The notes under the pieces: generated by a model
What the model saw: only the letters and a program-made list of their open reading frames with translations
The model's database searches: none
What the model was told of the DNA's origin: nothing
Source: Nitzschia sp. pyKryTriq1
Lineage: Eukaryota; Bacillariophyta; Bacillariophyceae; Bacillariales; Bacillariaceae
Length of the DNA stretch: 64,000 nucleotides
Reading direction: 5' to 3'
Assembly (NCBI GenBank): GCA_956465555.1
Contig: OY101122.1
Span: 2,057,001-2,121,000 of the forward strand
Position numbers and translations under genes: made by a program
Shown here: positions 31,221 through 40,129 of the stretch, one piece after another
How positions within the stretch are numbered: position 1 is the stretch's first letter
Layout of the letters: every line of letters starts with the position of its first letter

Positions 31221-31708
31221 TTAGCTTTCGTAGTGGCCCATGTATTGCTCGTCTGGATCGGGGTAGATTGAGCGGACGCCTGCCAAAATGCAGGGCGAAA
31301 GCTCCACGCGATTTCCGCGTCCGAGCGGCCCGTAAAGGTGCATCACAAGCTGTCGGTAAAGCTTCTTGCGAGCATGCGATCGGTCCGCTTTTTGTCGTCG
31401 CAACGCGGCTCGTCGATCGCAACAATATAAACAAATGGCAGGAGTTGGAGCCATTCGCAGACGACCTCACCACAGTCGTCGCAAGCGAATGGCTCCAACT
31501 GCTCTGGCTCGGGTTCGGGCATGTCATTCAAGTCCGGCTCTGGTCCGGCGTCGACGCCAAAGGGAAAAGGTAAGTTACCGTCGGCGGCGTCGACGATAAG
31601 AAATGCGTCGTCGCCGTCGTCGCCGTTGTTGTGGATGATGATGTTATTGTTGTTGTTGATGTTGTTGTTCATGTTGTTAATGCGGCTAATGCTGCTGATG
31701 TTGCTCAT
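31221..31708 (-). pseudogene. Transposon accessory gene (CxxCG...CEWL protein), frameshifted
   Basis: From ATG 31708 (MSNISSISRINNMNNN) the frame runs through an Asn-rich head, then FACDDCGEVVCEWLQL and KRTDRMLA before leaving frame near 31364-31372. In the next frame it resumes as KKLYRQLVMHLYGPLGRGNR, then VELSPCILAGVRSIYPDPDEQYMG and a stop at 31221. One missing base after the Ala codon explains the shift. The two-part pattern (CxxCGxxxCEW, then a basic helix and LGxxNRxELxxC...PDxxxxYMG) matches small proteins I associate with diatom mobile elements, with no function known. Its position inside the TTAA element, divergent from the transposase-like gene, suggests a second transposon-encoded protein. 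The shift could be a true mutation or an assembly error. Confidence 0.5.
31443..31500. repeat. 16-bp inverted repeat inside the accessory gene
   Basis: The arms AGTTGGAGCCATTCGC (31443-31458) and GCGAATGGCTCCAACT (31485-31500) are perfect inverses around 26 bp, which itself contains a GACGAC/GTCGTC pair. It overlaps the codons for the CxxCG and CEWLQ motifs. Confidence 0.85.
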
Positions 31709-32115
31709 GCTCTTTTGTTTCTCTCTTTTCTTTGCACAGAAAAATAAATAACAATCAGCCTCTTTGTGTTTTTGTGTGGAGGTCCACGGGAAGGTGGAGA
31801 CGACGATAACGACGACGACGACGACGATAGGTACTGTAGGAATCAGTAGATGAGGGTATACGCAAGGATCTTTTTCCCTTTCGGGCTTCGTGTTGGGCCT
31901 TGTTCTTTTTGGCGCGCCAAATTTATTGGCGTCAAAAGAACAACGAGAGGAGGCGAGACGAGACGACGACGAGATGACTGTACCGAAGGGAGGGGACGAC
32001 CGAAGCGATGGTGACGACGAGACGAGACGAGTTGCAAGCAACTACGCATCTACATCTACAAATACGACTTGTACCAGGGCAGTACTGGAATATAGCTATC
32101 ATTTTTTATTGGATC

Positions 32116-33095
32116 ATGTCTGCGTCCGACGATGAAGACGATGAAATGCCCGACTCGCAAGAGACAGGCATTTCGTCACTCTCTTCTTCTAGCCGAGAAA
32201 TTAAATCGCTATGCTCATCCTTTGGAGTTGGTGGTAGAATAGAAACACCAACTTTGTCCAGGAAGCGATCGACGGTCACACCAAGTAGTAGCAATACTGA
32301 AAAAAGTCGTAAGAAACAAGCATGTGCAAAACGAACAGTGACGAGTGAAACTGTTCTCACATGGGAGCGTGTGGTGACGAATGCAAATCCATCGCTACTA
32401 CAGTGTGACAACATTGTAATTAATTACGATTCTTTACTTTCAGTTATTGGCAATCTACGATGCAAATGCCAAGGAAGGTTATCTGTTGAGAGAGTAACTG
32501 TTGGTGTTGCGACCGGATTGAATATCCGTTGTGGGAATCGCAACTGTAAACGAATACATAAAGGTATGGCAGTCAAGCCAAAAATCGTCGAGTCAAAGTG
32601 GATGAGCAAAGAAAAATGGGACAGGAAGACAAGTATACGTCCGTTGCCAGCAAAATGCTTTGACATAAACGTCAAGGCAGTCCTTGGAGTCTATTATTGC
32701 AACAGGTGGTGGAGAGGATGAGCAAGGGGAGGCCGGTGGAAGAAGAAACAATAATGTAAATGAATGTCCCTTTTGTGGGAAGAAGGGCCACAAAACACGT
32801 CGATCCAAGAATTGCGCGCAACACGTACTTTCAGCCGTGGTGCCGGAAGATCCAGTTCCGAATGGTGCGTTCGTTGCATGTTTGCGATTTTTTGTTGTTG
32901 CACTTGCATGTTTTCTCTCCGTACTCATTTGTCGTACATTTACGCGCAGAGCATGCAGAGGGAATCTTGGAAGCCACGAGCGTCGACCAGATCGAATTGT
33001 CTGATGATGATTCCCTCGAGGAAGATTCCGTTTCGACGAATTTGTCGACTACTATGGTGCTCGACGAAATTCCTCTTAGAGACGAGGAAGACTAA
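32116..33095 (+). pseudogene. Broken transposase-like gene with C-terminal zinc knuckle
   Basis: ATG 32116 opens an acidic Ser-rich head and a block with LRCKCQGRLS...GLNIRCGNRNCKRIHKG (two Cys pairs, a likely zinc ribbon), then FDINVKAVLGVYYC. The frame ends at 32721. The next frame continues at about 32700 with TGGGEDEQGEAGG and a zinc knuckle CPFCGKKGHKTRRSKNC. After an 85-bp intron (32865-32949) it ends with an acidic tail at 33095. Head and tail fit a Mutator/Kolobok-type transposase, but the catalytic DDE region expected between them is missing, so internal deletion plus frameshift is likely. The retained intron suggests descent from a normally spliced gene. Confidence 0.5.
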
Positions 33096-33159
33096 CTCGG
33101 CTCTTCGCCAAACTTTCCAACTAATTAGAACAGATACACATGCAACTATTCGTAGCCTT

Positions 33160-33270
33160 AAACTGCACTTATCGGAGGTGCGTGCTGCAACTGGCAACAA
33201 TCTAGAAATTTTGATGGAGTTTCACATAGTACCAGTTTCAGTTGGAAAGCCAATCCGATAAGTGCAGTTT
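33160..33270. repeat. 16-bp inverted repeat near the transposon right end
   Basis: AAACTGCACTTATCGG (33160-33175) and CCGATAAGTGCAGTTT (33255-33270) are perfect inverses separated by 79 bp, downstream of the transposase stop. It could be a subterminal transposase site or a nested small element. Confidence 0.85.
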
Positions 33271-33470
33271 TGGCCTGCGAATATCTTCAGCATACGGATA
33301 CGAATAAAGTTTAATGATGAAATATTCATGATGGTTGGATATTCATTGATGTAGAAAGGTGTGATGGCCTAGCAAAATAGTTCGGTCGCTCTACGCGCGC
33401 ATGTACCACAGTCTACGTGTGACATCATCAAAAATTTATTTTAGTACTTTTGGTTACATATCCACCTTAA

Positions 33471-34125
33471 AAGTTGCCTGCTGTTCTCCTCCATGCATCC
33501 GTCCAATGGAAAAACAAAAGGCGTATATTAAATAAAACCTTTATGGGAACATTGAGGAGCGCTTCATTAGGCTTCGAAGGAGAAATTTGGTGGCCAAATG
33601 AACTATTGCTCTCACATATATATTTTTTCACAAAGAAAGCTGTCATATATGTTGCATCGGAAGGCGGATTTGTCCGCCGCATAATTGTGAATATCACGAC
33701 TAGATAGTAAATATGCCAACCAAGAATGCCTATCAGTCTATTTATAGGCGAATGTTGATCGAGTATTATCAAAGCTTCGGGAATGTTGAACACGCACGCA
33801 TGAATCGAAGACGAAAAATGCCGAGCAGTTTTGCCGATTTACTGATAGCATCCATTATACAGCACAATCGAGAACAGTGTGTTTCGGATGCCCAACATTG
33901 TAATTCCGCCGGCCTCGACGAGGCCGAACCGTCTGATGAGAATTAGCGCCCTTCCTGCCTGCTATGTTCGCTCCAACGTCCAACGCAAGAATTTCGCAGA
34001 ATCGGACTCACGGACTGATGAGAGGAGGGATATATGAATATGTTGCGTTCCGATAGTTGTGATGCGCTGTTGTGCAACCCTCTCATAAAATCAGAAACGG
34101 AATTCTTGTTGCACAAAAAAGAAAG
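33471..34125. other. Intergenic after the transposon
   Basis: From the TTAA site to the DUF6824 gene. A 77-codon plus-strand ORF (33713-33946, MPTKNAYQSIYRRML...) has a protein-like basic composition but no recognised family; it may be a remnant of another mobile element. Nothing else seen. Confidence 0.4.
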
Positions 34126-35180
34126 ATGATAGGTGGAACAGACTCGAATAATCACTTGGGCTACGAAGGCTTCTCGCTTTTTCAGCCTGAGCCTCCAATG
34201 TCGTCTCCAAGCTCCATTTTTACAAATTGCATGAAGAGACGAGAAGCGTACTTGCCCGAAGGGTATATTCCGGGTCCGTTTGATGTGATTTGCCAACGGG
34301 GCAAGGACTGCCATGAGCACGGTACGTTATGCTTGAGCATACAGAAGCACTCTCGTTGCCGTGAATCCTTGCTCACATTTTTCGTTTCTTTGTTCGTCCT
34401 TTTTAGTCGGCAACCGAAGATTCCGTGCAGTTGTTGAACGGTTTCTGCACAGCTACATCACCTCAAAAACTAGGCAAGAAAAGTCTGTTGTGATCTCGGA
34501 CATTGTAAAGATGATCAATGAGACCGATGGAAAACGAAAAGGTGGATTCATCATGAAAGTAAGTTCGATGAGAAATCCGGTTTGGTTAATCGCTCTAGTA
34601 GCTCGCTAGGTACCTAGCACTGGCGGCAGAATCTGACTGTTGCTTGCTGTTTCTTCTTTTCCAGGATGCCAAAACGACAAGGTGGCACCACGTGGATAGC
34701 AAAGTTGCTAGAGATAAGGTTGGGAATGCTTTGAGAGAGGCCTCAAAGCTTCGGGATGATAGAAGTGCATCTACGATGGAACACAACAACAGCGGCCAAC
34801 AGACTGCTCCCACCGTTAGTAGGGTGGAAAACAGTCCGTCCGGCACGAAACAATATTACAATGAAATGGTCTTTTCCAGTCAATCAACACTGACAGGAGA
34901 AGAAGAAAAAGCTGTCCATAGTCACGGATTCAAGAGAGACGAGAGTTACCTTGCCGATCGAACCCTCTCCTCACACGAACAATACCAACAGGGAGGCTCC
35001 TATTACTCCCACGTGCCCAGAACAATCGATTCGTCTTGTTTCTCGATCAGCCCCAGTGATTTGGTGGGTAGCGGCGTAGCTTTTAGCTCATTTGAGGCTC
35101 TGGCTCAGTCCATGGACATCGATGATCTTGCTGATCTCGAACCGCGCCCTATCGAAAACATGCTACGAAGAAGATCCTAG
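34126..35180 (+). CDS. DUF6824 domain protein (diatom-type)
   Basis: Three exons: 34126-34321, 34407-34558 and 34665-35180, with introns of 85 and 106 bp, giving 287 residues. Residues about 49-140 carry the DUF6824 pattern: PGPFDVICQRGKDCHEH, then VGNRRFRAVVERFLHSY, a helix with KSVVISDIV, then GGFIMKD and WHHVDSKVARDKVGNALRE. The junctions reconstruct CHEHVGNRR and FIMKDAKTTRW, which settles the gene model. The family is abundant in diatoms and is suspected of a regulatory or DNA-related role, unproven. The C-terminal half is Ser-rich with an acidic SMDIDDLADLEPRPIENML end. The start is the first ATG of the frame after 34072; an earlier exon is possible. Confidence 0.8.
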
Positions 35181-35204
35181 TCCTCCCCGCGCTCCCCGCG
35201 CTAT

Positions 35205-35235
35205 AGTATAAAAGCGCCCACCCTGTCGGACAGGG
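35205..35235. other. TATA-like box followed by a 7-bp palindrome
   Basis: TATAAAAG at 35207-35214 precedes CCCTGTCGGACAGGG (35221-35235), a perfect 7+1+7 inverted repeat. It lies between two convergent genes, where no protein promoter is expected, so an RNA transcript or 3'-end hairpin is conceivable. Confidence 0.3.
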
Positions 35236-35473
35236 AGATACGCACCGTATACTTTTGATACTCAGTAGATAGATCATTTTAGAAACCTATCCGTACATAA
35301 TTCTTTATCATTTCCCACCACTCCAGAGCTATATAGTAGTTGTAAACAATCTCCGCTAAGTACTTGTTGTAGCTACCTAGAGATGAGACCGAAAAGATAA
35401 CATAAAGGCAGGAAAGGCTGGGCCCTTGCCGCATTTCCCAGAGGCAAGCCTACACCAATAGGCTTCCATATTC

Positions 35474-36478
35474 TTATTCCACCATTCCACACATAGTGAT
35501 ACTTTGAAACGAAGGAATAAAAATAGGAAATCCCGAAAGACCGGCCCCCTTCTTTCGTAGATTGTGCTTCAGTGTCGGAAGATCTCGCCGGAACTGTTCC
35601 TTCCAGTCGTCCGGGATGAGGCTCTTGGACTTTCGTCTACGCTTGGGCTGAGCAAGTCGAAGCCAAGCAGGAATGCGTGATTCATCTCGTGGCTTGGCTA
35701 ATTCCTGCACCCACTCGCGAAGCACTTCAATCTTTCGAATCTGAAGAGGCGGTATCGCTCTTCTCATCGCTTGTGCTTTCGAGATGAGATCCTTCAAATC
35801 CGCTTCGGCCAATAGGCAAAAGTCTTCCAGAGTCTTAGCATCATAGTAAGCAAGCATGACTTGAGTGTTCAAGTCAAGCTTAAGAGCGTCACAAACCGTT
35901 GCCATATCTTCACAGAGATATACTTCCCCCTTGTTAGCGAACGGATTGACCATTGGAGTTGCCCGGAACTGATCTTGGAACTTCCCCATTATCTGATGTC
36001 TGTTCGATCCAAAGAAGGGTAACATGCTAGACGTGACTGGGGGAGCAAGGGATGGCGTGGTGCCCCTCGATCGACGTTTGCTTCTTCTACTCCTGCGACT
36101 TCCAGAAGATTGCTTGCTTGTGTACTGGTGTCTCTTGGAAACGAGGTCATCATCATCCCGCTCGGAAGCCGACGAATCATGAGACGAGTCTACCACCAAA
36201 CTAGGGTGGTTGTCCGCTGTTCTGTGTCGTTCAAATGCTCCCTTGCTGCACTCATGACTGTTTTCCGAGTCTGTCATGGTCATATTTGGATCCGTTTCTG
36301 AATCCGTCCTTGAATTCAAGTTGTTCTTCAGTATCGAGGATGTATTGGAGGCAAGCCTTGTAGCGGTTGAAACCTTGGTAGTGGCCGAGCCACCGCTGCG
36401 CTTGAATACGCCCCTGGAGTCAGTGCGGTGTTGACTCTTTTCCCGATCGTCGTTGGATCGACTGTTGAATCTCCACAT
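35474..36478 (-). CDS. Basic nuclear-type protein with a SAM-like helical region, unknown
   Basis: 334 residues from ATG 36478 (MWRFNSRSN); the frame is open two codons further but without ATG. The first 150 residues are Ser/Asp-rich, then RRSRRSKRRSR, a likely nuclear localisation signal. Residues about 190-270 are ordered and helical: CEDMATVCDALKLDLNTQVMLAYYDAKTLEDFCLLAEADLKDLISK, then IPPLQIRKIEVLREWVQEL. A pattern of 'length, step, dl..li' helices recalls SAM-like or helix-hairpin domains, not proven. A second basic cluster KRRRKSKS lies near 284. A nucleic-acid-binding role is inference. Confidence 0.55.
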   Translation of the reverse strand: MWRFNSRSNDDREKSQHRTDSRGVFKRSGGSATTKVSTATRLASNTSSILKNNLNSRTDSETDPNMTMTDSENSHECSKGAFERHRTADNHPSLVVDSSHDSSASERDDDDLVSKRHQYTSKQSSGSRRSRRSKRRSRGTTPSLAPPVTSSMLPFFGSNRHQIMGKFQDQFRATPMVNPFANKGEVYLCEDMATVCDALKLDLNTQVMLAYYDAKTLEDFCLLAEADLKDLISKAQAMRRAIPPLQIRKIEVLREWVQELAKPRDESRIPAWLRLAQPKRRRKSKSLIPDDWKEQFRRDLPTLKHNLRKKGAGLSGFPIFIPSFQSITMCGMVE

Positions 36479-37347
36479 GGTCAATGCATCAGTTGAACGG
36501 AGGGGATATATATTTGGTTACGGCAGTATCAACACACTCTCCTCCTCGTTGTTGGTGAGTAGTCCTCGGGAGGTGAAATTTCGAAAATGGGATGTCACAC
36601 AGAGCAACCAGACTGCGATCTTTCGCTGTGAAAATAGACGGGTGGACGATATAATGATCGCCAACGTCCTGTACTTTCTGTTCGATGTCGGAGGTAGGAG
36701 GTGCTCTCTGCCAAAGCGATCGCTCGTCCTCGCTCGATACGCGAGCACATCTGGCGATTTTGACACCATCGACTACGTATAATTCTACGGGGTGTGGTAC
36801 ACAGGAAAATAATGTCCAGCCATGCTCGCTGAATATCGGAAAGGAGGCTCGCCGGACTCGCAATCAATAAATTTATCCGACCTCGAATAAATTATATTGA
36901 ATCAGCGCGCACGCCGAGCGCCGCCCGCAGTTTTCCCATAATTTCTGATCCGTATTTTCTTCATCGCATCTCGCAAAACATACCGCGGTACAACCTTTTG
37001 GATAATCTAAGCATGATAGAATGATGCCGAGCACACTTCCAAAACCCTGATGACTTGTATTCTCCATTTTTTTAATTCATCATCTCGAGAATCGCAAATG
37101 GTCGATCAATGACGACAAGCGATGTTAGTAGTGTCTTTCCCAGCACCACGACTTTCGTCGTCCAACAACTGCGATGAGAGCATCAGAGGAAGAGAACTGC
37201 GGCTCGCCTGACAGCTAATAAATATTGATGATGCAGTGATCTACAGGGACAGCCATGAAAAAAAATGATTTACCGAGGTGAAAATGCAGTATCAGATTGA
37301 TTTATCGTCTTCTACAGTATTGAGATCTTGGGCTTACTACTGCCGCA
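36479..37347. other. Intergenic, no gene seen
   Basis: About 870 bp upstream of the 35474 gene and downstream of the hydrolase gene. Overlapping ORFs of 60-124 codons on both strands lack conserved features. Confidence 0.45.
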
Positions 37348-39345
37348 TCAACGCAAGAACAGGACGAGAGACGGCAACAACGCAAGCAATAGAATCGCAG
37401 TGGGAACAACTGATTGGGGAGCCGAGGAGGAAGAGGGGTCCATAGGCGGCAAAGTAGGAGGAGCACTGCTACTATTGGAAGAAGAAGAAGACGCTCCGCA
37501 TTCTTCGTCATGGAGCGCTTCGATCACATACGCTCCCCCCACCATGTCATCTGCCACCCACGACAACATGGTGCTTTGCAACACTTGTAAGAAGCAAGTT
37601 CCACCCGCTGTAGCATGGCTGCCCGTGACGCTAGGCACGCGCGATAGAAAAAGATTGGCGGAAAGGTCGGGTAAATTGGACGCCACGACAATTTCATCGT
37701 CGTCGGAATGACAAAACTCGATGGGATAATCGACTTGGGTCTCCAACACTGTTGTCAAATCATTTTCGACCAAGGCGGCACACAACCGATCGATTTCCAA
37801 TTCTTGGAGTGTTTCCAATGGCACCGAAGTACATGGATCGGTAATACCTTGTGCCTGAAATTGTTGAATGGCATCGACAAAGGCAGGACGCAACAAGTCT
37901 AAGATGCTGCTGCTGCTGCTGCTGCTCGACGACGTAGGGCCAATCAACGCGTTTATCACGCTCTCCACCTTGGCCGCTTCAGCTTCACCCGTCACGACCT
38001 GCACCGGGGCATCCCTTGTCCCATTTGCTGCAGTTAGAAAATCTTGAGACGTATTGTAGTTCGCAAGATGCGGGTAGGTGGACGAATACGAGACTCCCAA
38101 CAAGCCGACGATTGGATACAAGATAGAAGGAGAGGAGTCGTCGCCCCCCGTCTGGACCAAATCCAAAATACCCCACAATGCTTCCGAACTCACTTTGTAG
38201 GGTCCTGCTCCCGAATACACTTTCCAAATATCCACTCCTGCATTTTGACGCAAGGCATGCGCAACGACAACACTCGAATACCCTCCCTCACTGTATCCCG
38301 CCACCGTAGCAGCATTTCCCAAGGCGGAACATCCTCCCGACCAGTCACGGATCAATGTTTGCGTTTGATACCATAATGGTACAATAGACGTTTCATATCC
38401 CTTGCGAATAATGTAGGCTTTATAAGAATCCTCGCCGGAGGATTCTCCGTATCCCATGGAATGGGGCGCCAGTGTGATGGCTCGTTGTGCACTGGCCATG
38501 GCCAGGATCAAATAGACAAAGGGATCCGCCGATTCGCGATCCCGCCACACGAAACTGGGTGGATCATTCAACAGGCTAAGGCGGGTTCCATGTAAATAGA
38601 GAAAACCAGGATGTGTGCCAGGAAGAATGGTAGTGGTGGTTGTGGTGGTGGTGGTGGTTGTGGTGGTAGTAGTAGCATCGCCGTCGTCATTCTCGTCGTC
38701 TAGAATGGGAATCACTAAAAACCCCGAGTGCGTTCGATTATTGCCATAGATAGAGGGCCCACAATACTCCAGATGATCCTCTTTTGTCGTTTCGGGAATA
38801 CTATCGACGCAGGACCCACACACGTGCACGATTTGTACACCCGTCTGCAAACTGTCCACCACCAAGGCTTGGAAAATGGTATTTTGGAGGCTAGGCGGAG
38901 GCGCCAAGGTGTCCACAATCTGGGATAGAATCGATTTTAAGTCAGTCAAGGAAATGGAGTCGAGTACTTCGTTGCAAGGAGGAAGAGTTTGTTGGAGCTG
39001 TCGTTGTCGTTGTTGTTGTTGTTGCTGTCGTTGTTTATTCCTCCGACCCCCTTTTACACCGCCATGGTGATGATTCTTCGCGCCGTTCGTCGCCTTGCCC
39101 AACTCCAAGAGATCTTCAAGTGAGGATGCGGACAACAGGCGCTCATACAATGGATGCCACTCGGAAGAGGAAGAACTCATGCGATTACCGGGAAACATAT
39201 CATCAGCACGCTCCGATGATTCCTTAACAACACTATTGCTAGGACCACTGTTACCAGTTCTTGCAAAACACGAGGGAGCCAGAAGCATCATCATCGTCAT
39301 CAGGAGCATCATCATCAGCATCGTGGTGAAGAATGATGACACCAT
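37348..39345 (-). CDS. Secreted, probably GPI-anchored alpha/beta hydrolase (lipase/esterase-like)
   Basis: 665 residues from ATG 39345. The N-terminus is a Met-rich signal peptide (about residues 1-28, ending near CFA). The alpha/beta hydrolase core starts near residue 205 (GFLVIPIL; GFLYLHGT). Catalytic residues are Ser352 in GYSEGG, an Asp in FCHSDDDEIV (about 548-550) and His577 in GSHATAGG. The last 40 residues are a Ser/Pro-rich stretch and a hydrophobic tail (TAILLLALLPSLVLFLR), as in GPI-anchored proteins. Gln-rich (105-120) and poly-Thr (226-240) tracts interrupt loops, the poly-Thr just before the first core strand. Cys pairs suit an extracellular enzyme. Likely a cell-surface lipase or esterase; substrate unknown. 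Confidence 0.75.
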   Translation of the reverse strand: MVSSFFTTMLMMMLLMTMMMLLAPSCFARTGNSGPSNSVVKESSERADDMFPGNRMSSSSSEWHPLYERLLSASSLEDLLELGKATNGAKNHHHGGVKGGRRNKQRQQQQQQRQRQLQQTLPPCNEVLDSISLTDLKSILSQIVDTLAPPPSLQNTIFQALVVDSLQTGVQIVHVCGSCVDSIPETTKEDHLEYCGPSIYGNNRTHSGFLVIPILDDENDDGDATTTTTTTTTTTTTTTILPGTHPGFLYLHGTRLSLLNDPPSFVWRDRESADPFVYLILAMASAQRAITLAPHSMGYGESSGEDSYKAYIIRKGYETSIVPLWYQTQTLIRDWSGGCSALGNAATVAGYSEGGYSSVVVAHALRQNAGVDIWKVYSGAGPYKVSSEALWGILDLVQTGGDDSSPSILYPIVGLLGVSYSSTYPHLANYNTSQDFLTAANGTRDAPVQVVTGEAEAAKVESVINALIGPTSSSSSSSSSILDLLRPAFVDAIQQFQAQGITDPCTSVPLETLQELEIDRLCAALVENDLTTVLETQVDYPIEFCHSDDDEIVVASNLPDLSANLFLSRVPSVTGSHATAGGTCFLQVLQSTMLSWVADDMVGGAYVIEALHDEECGASSSSSNSSSAPPTLPPMDPSSSSAPQSVVPTAILLLALLPSLVLFLR

Positions 39346-40129
39346 CACAATAGTGCTTGAAGCTCACCAAAGAGACTGATGTGGTCTCCTTCGAGTAATA
39401 GTAGTATGAGCTATTATGAGCTACCGCGGCGGTAATAGATATGAGATAATGTGAAATGGACGATGAGACTATTGCGAACAATGCGAACGCAATGCGAACA
39501 ATGATGAACAATGAAGAAGTGAATCAATCATCATCACCGCGCGCAATCGTCTGGACGACTCACTCGACTAACGCCACTGACGCCCCCCCTCCTCTCATGT
39601 ATGCTCACGACCCCTTTGACTTCCGAGTGACGTGGCGGCTGGGACGGGGGCAGGACAGACAGACGGGATTTGGCGACGATGCGATCGATGAGGTCGTCAT
39701 CCTGCTCCAAAATAATGAGAAATAGCACGAACGCCAAAACATGAAACATCCAGGATTGAAGCGAAGAAGAATCTTTCGTAGCAAACGCAAGCATCACGAG
39801 CGCATCCTCATATCAAAAAATTACCGGTATGACACATCATCGACAGCAGGGGCAGCAAAACAGCGTTCCAAACATTCACGTAACAACCCAACCCATCAAG
39901 GCTATCATTGGATTGCTGCTGGAATCAAACATCGACGAAGAGGCATTGCAGTTGTAATAAGAGTGTTGGTGGGTCCTCCTCCTCCGCGGACGAGCTGAAC
40001 ACATACATAAAGACGAACGAAGCAGCAAAACCAAGAAGACGCCTCATCATTTATTTTCCCCGGATTCTCCGACTTCTCCCTTGGATCTCATTGTTCTCAT
40101 CGCTCGCTACTGTACCCACCACTACCAGC
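39346..40129. other. Divergent intergenic region
   Basis: 5' regions of the hydrolase and C2 genes. ORFs of 61-89 codons on both strands, none convincing. The frame of the next gene is open to 39908 but has no ATG before 40130. Confidence 0.5.

Larger units (their letters stand above)
30967..33470. mobile_element. TTAA-flanked DNA transposon with 15-bp terminal inverted repeats
   Basis: The ends are exact inverses: TTAAGGTGGATATGTAACC at 30967-30985 and GGTTACATATCCACCTTAA at 33452-33470. The palindromic TTAA at each side is best read as the target-site duplication, leaving a 2496-bp element (30971-33466) with perfect 15-bp terminal inverted repeats. TTAA duplications are known for piggyBac and Kolobok elements. 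Inside are two divergent damaged genes, at 31221-31708 (-) and 32116-33095 (+), separated by about 400 bp. The N-terminal transposase block resembles the Mutator/Kolobok-type transposases of diatoms, an impression from memory. The DDE catalytic core is not visible, so this copy is non-autonomous. Confidence 0.7.
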
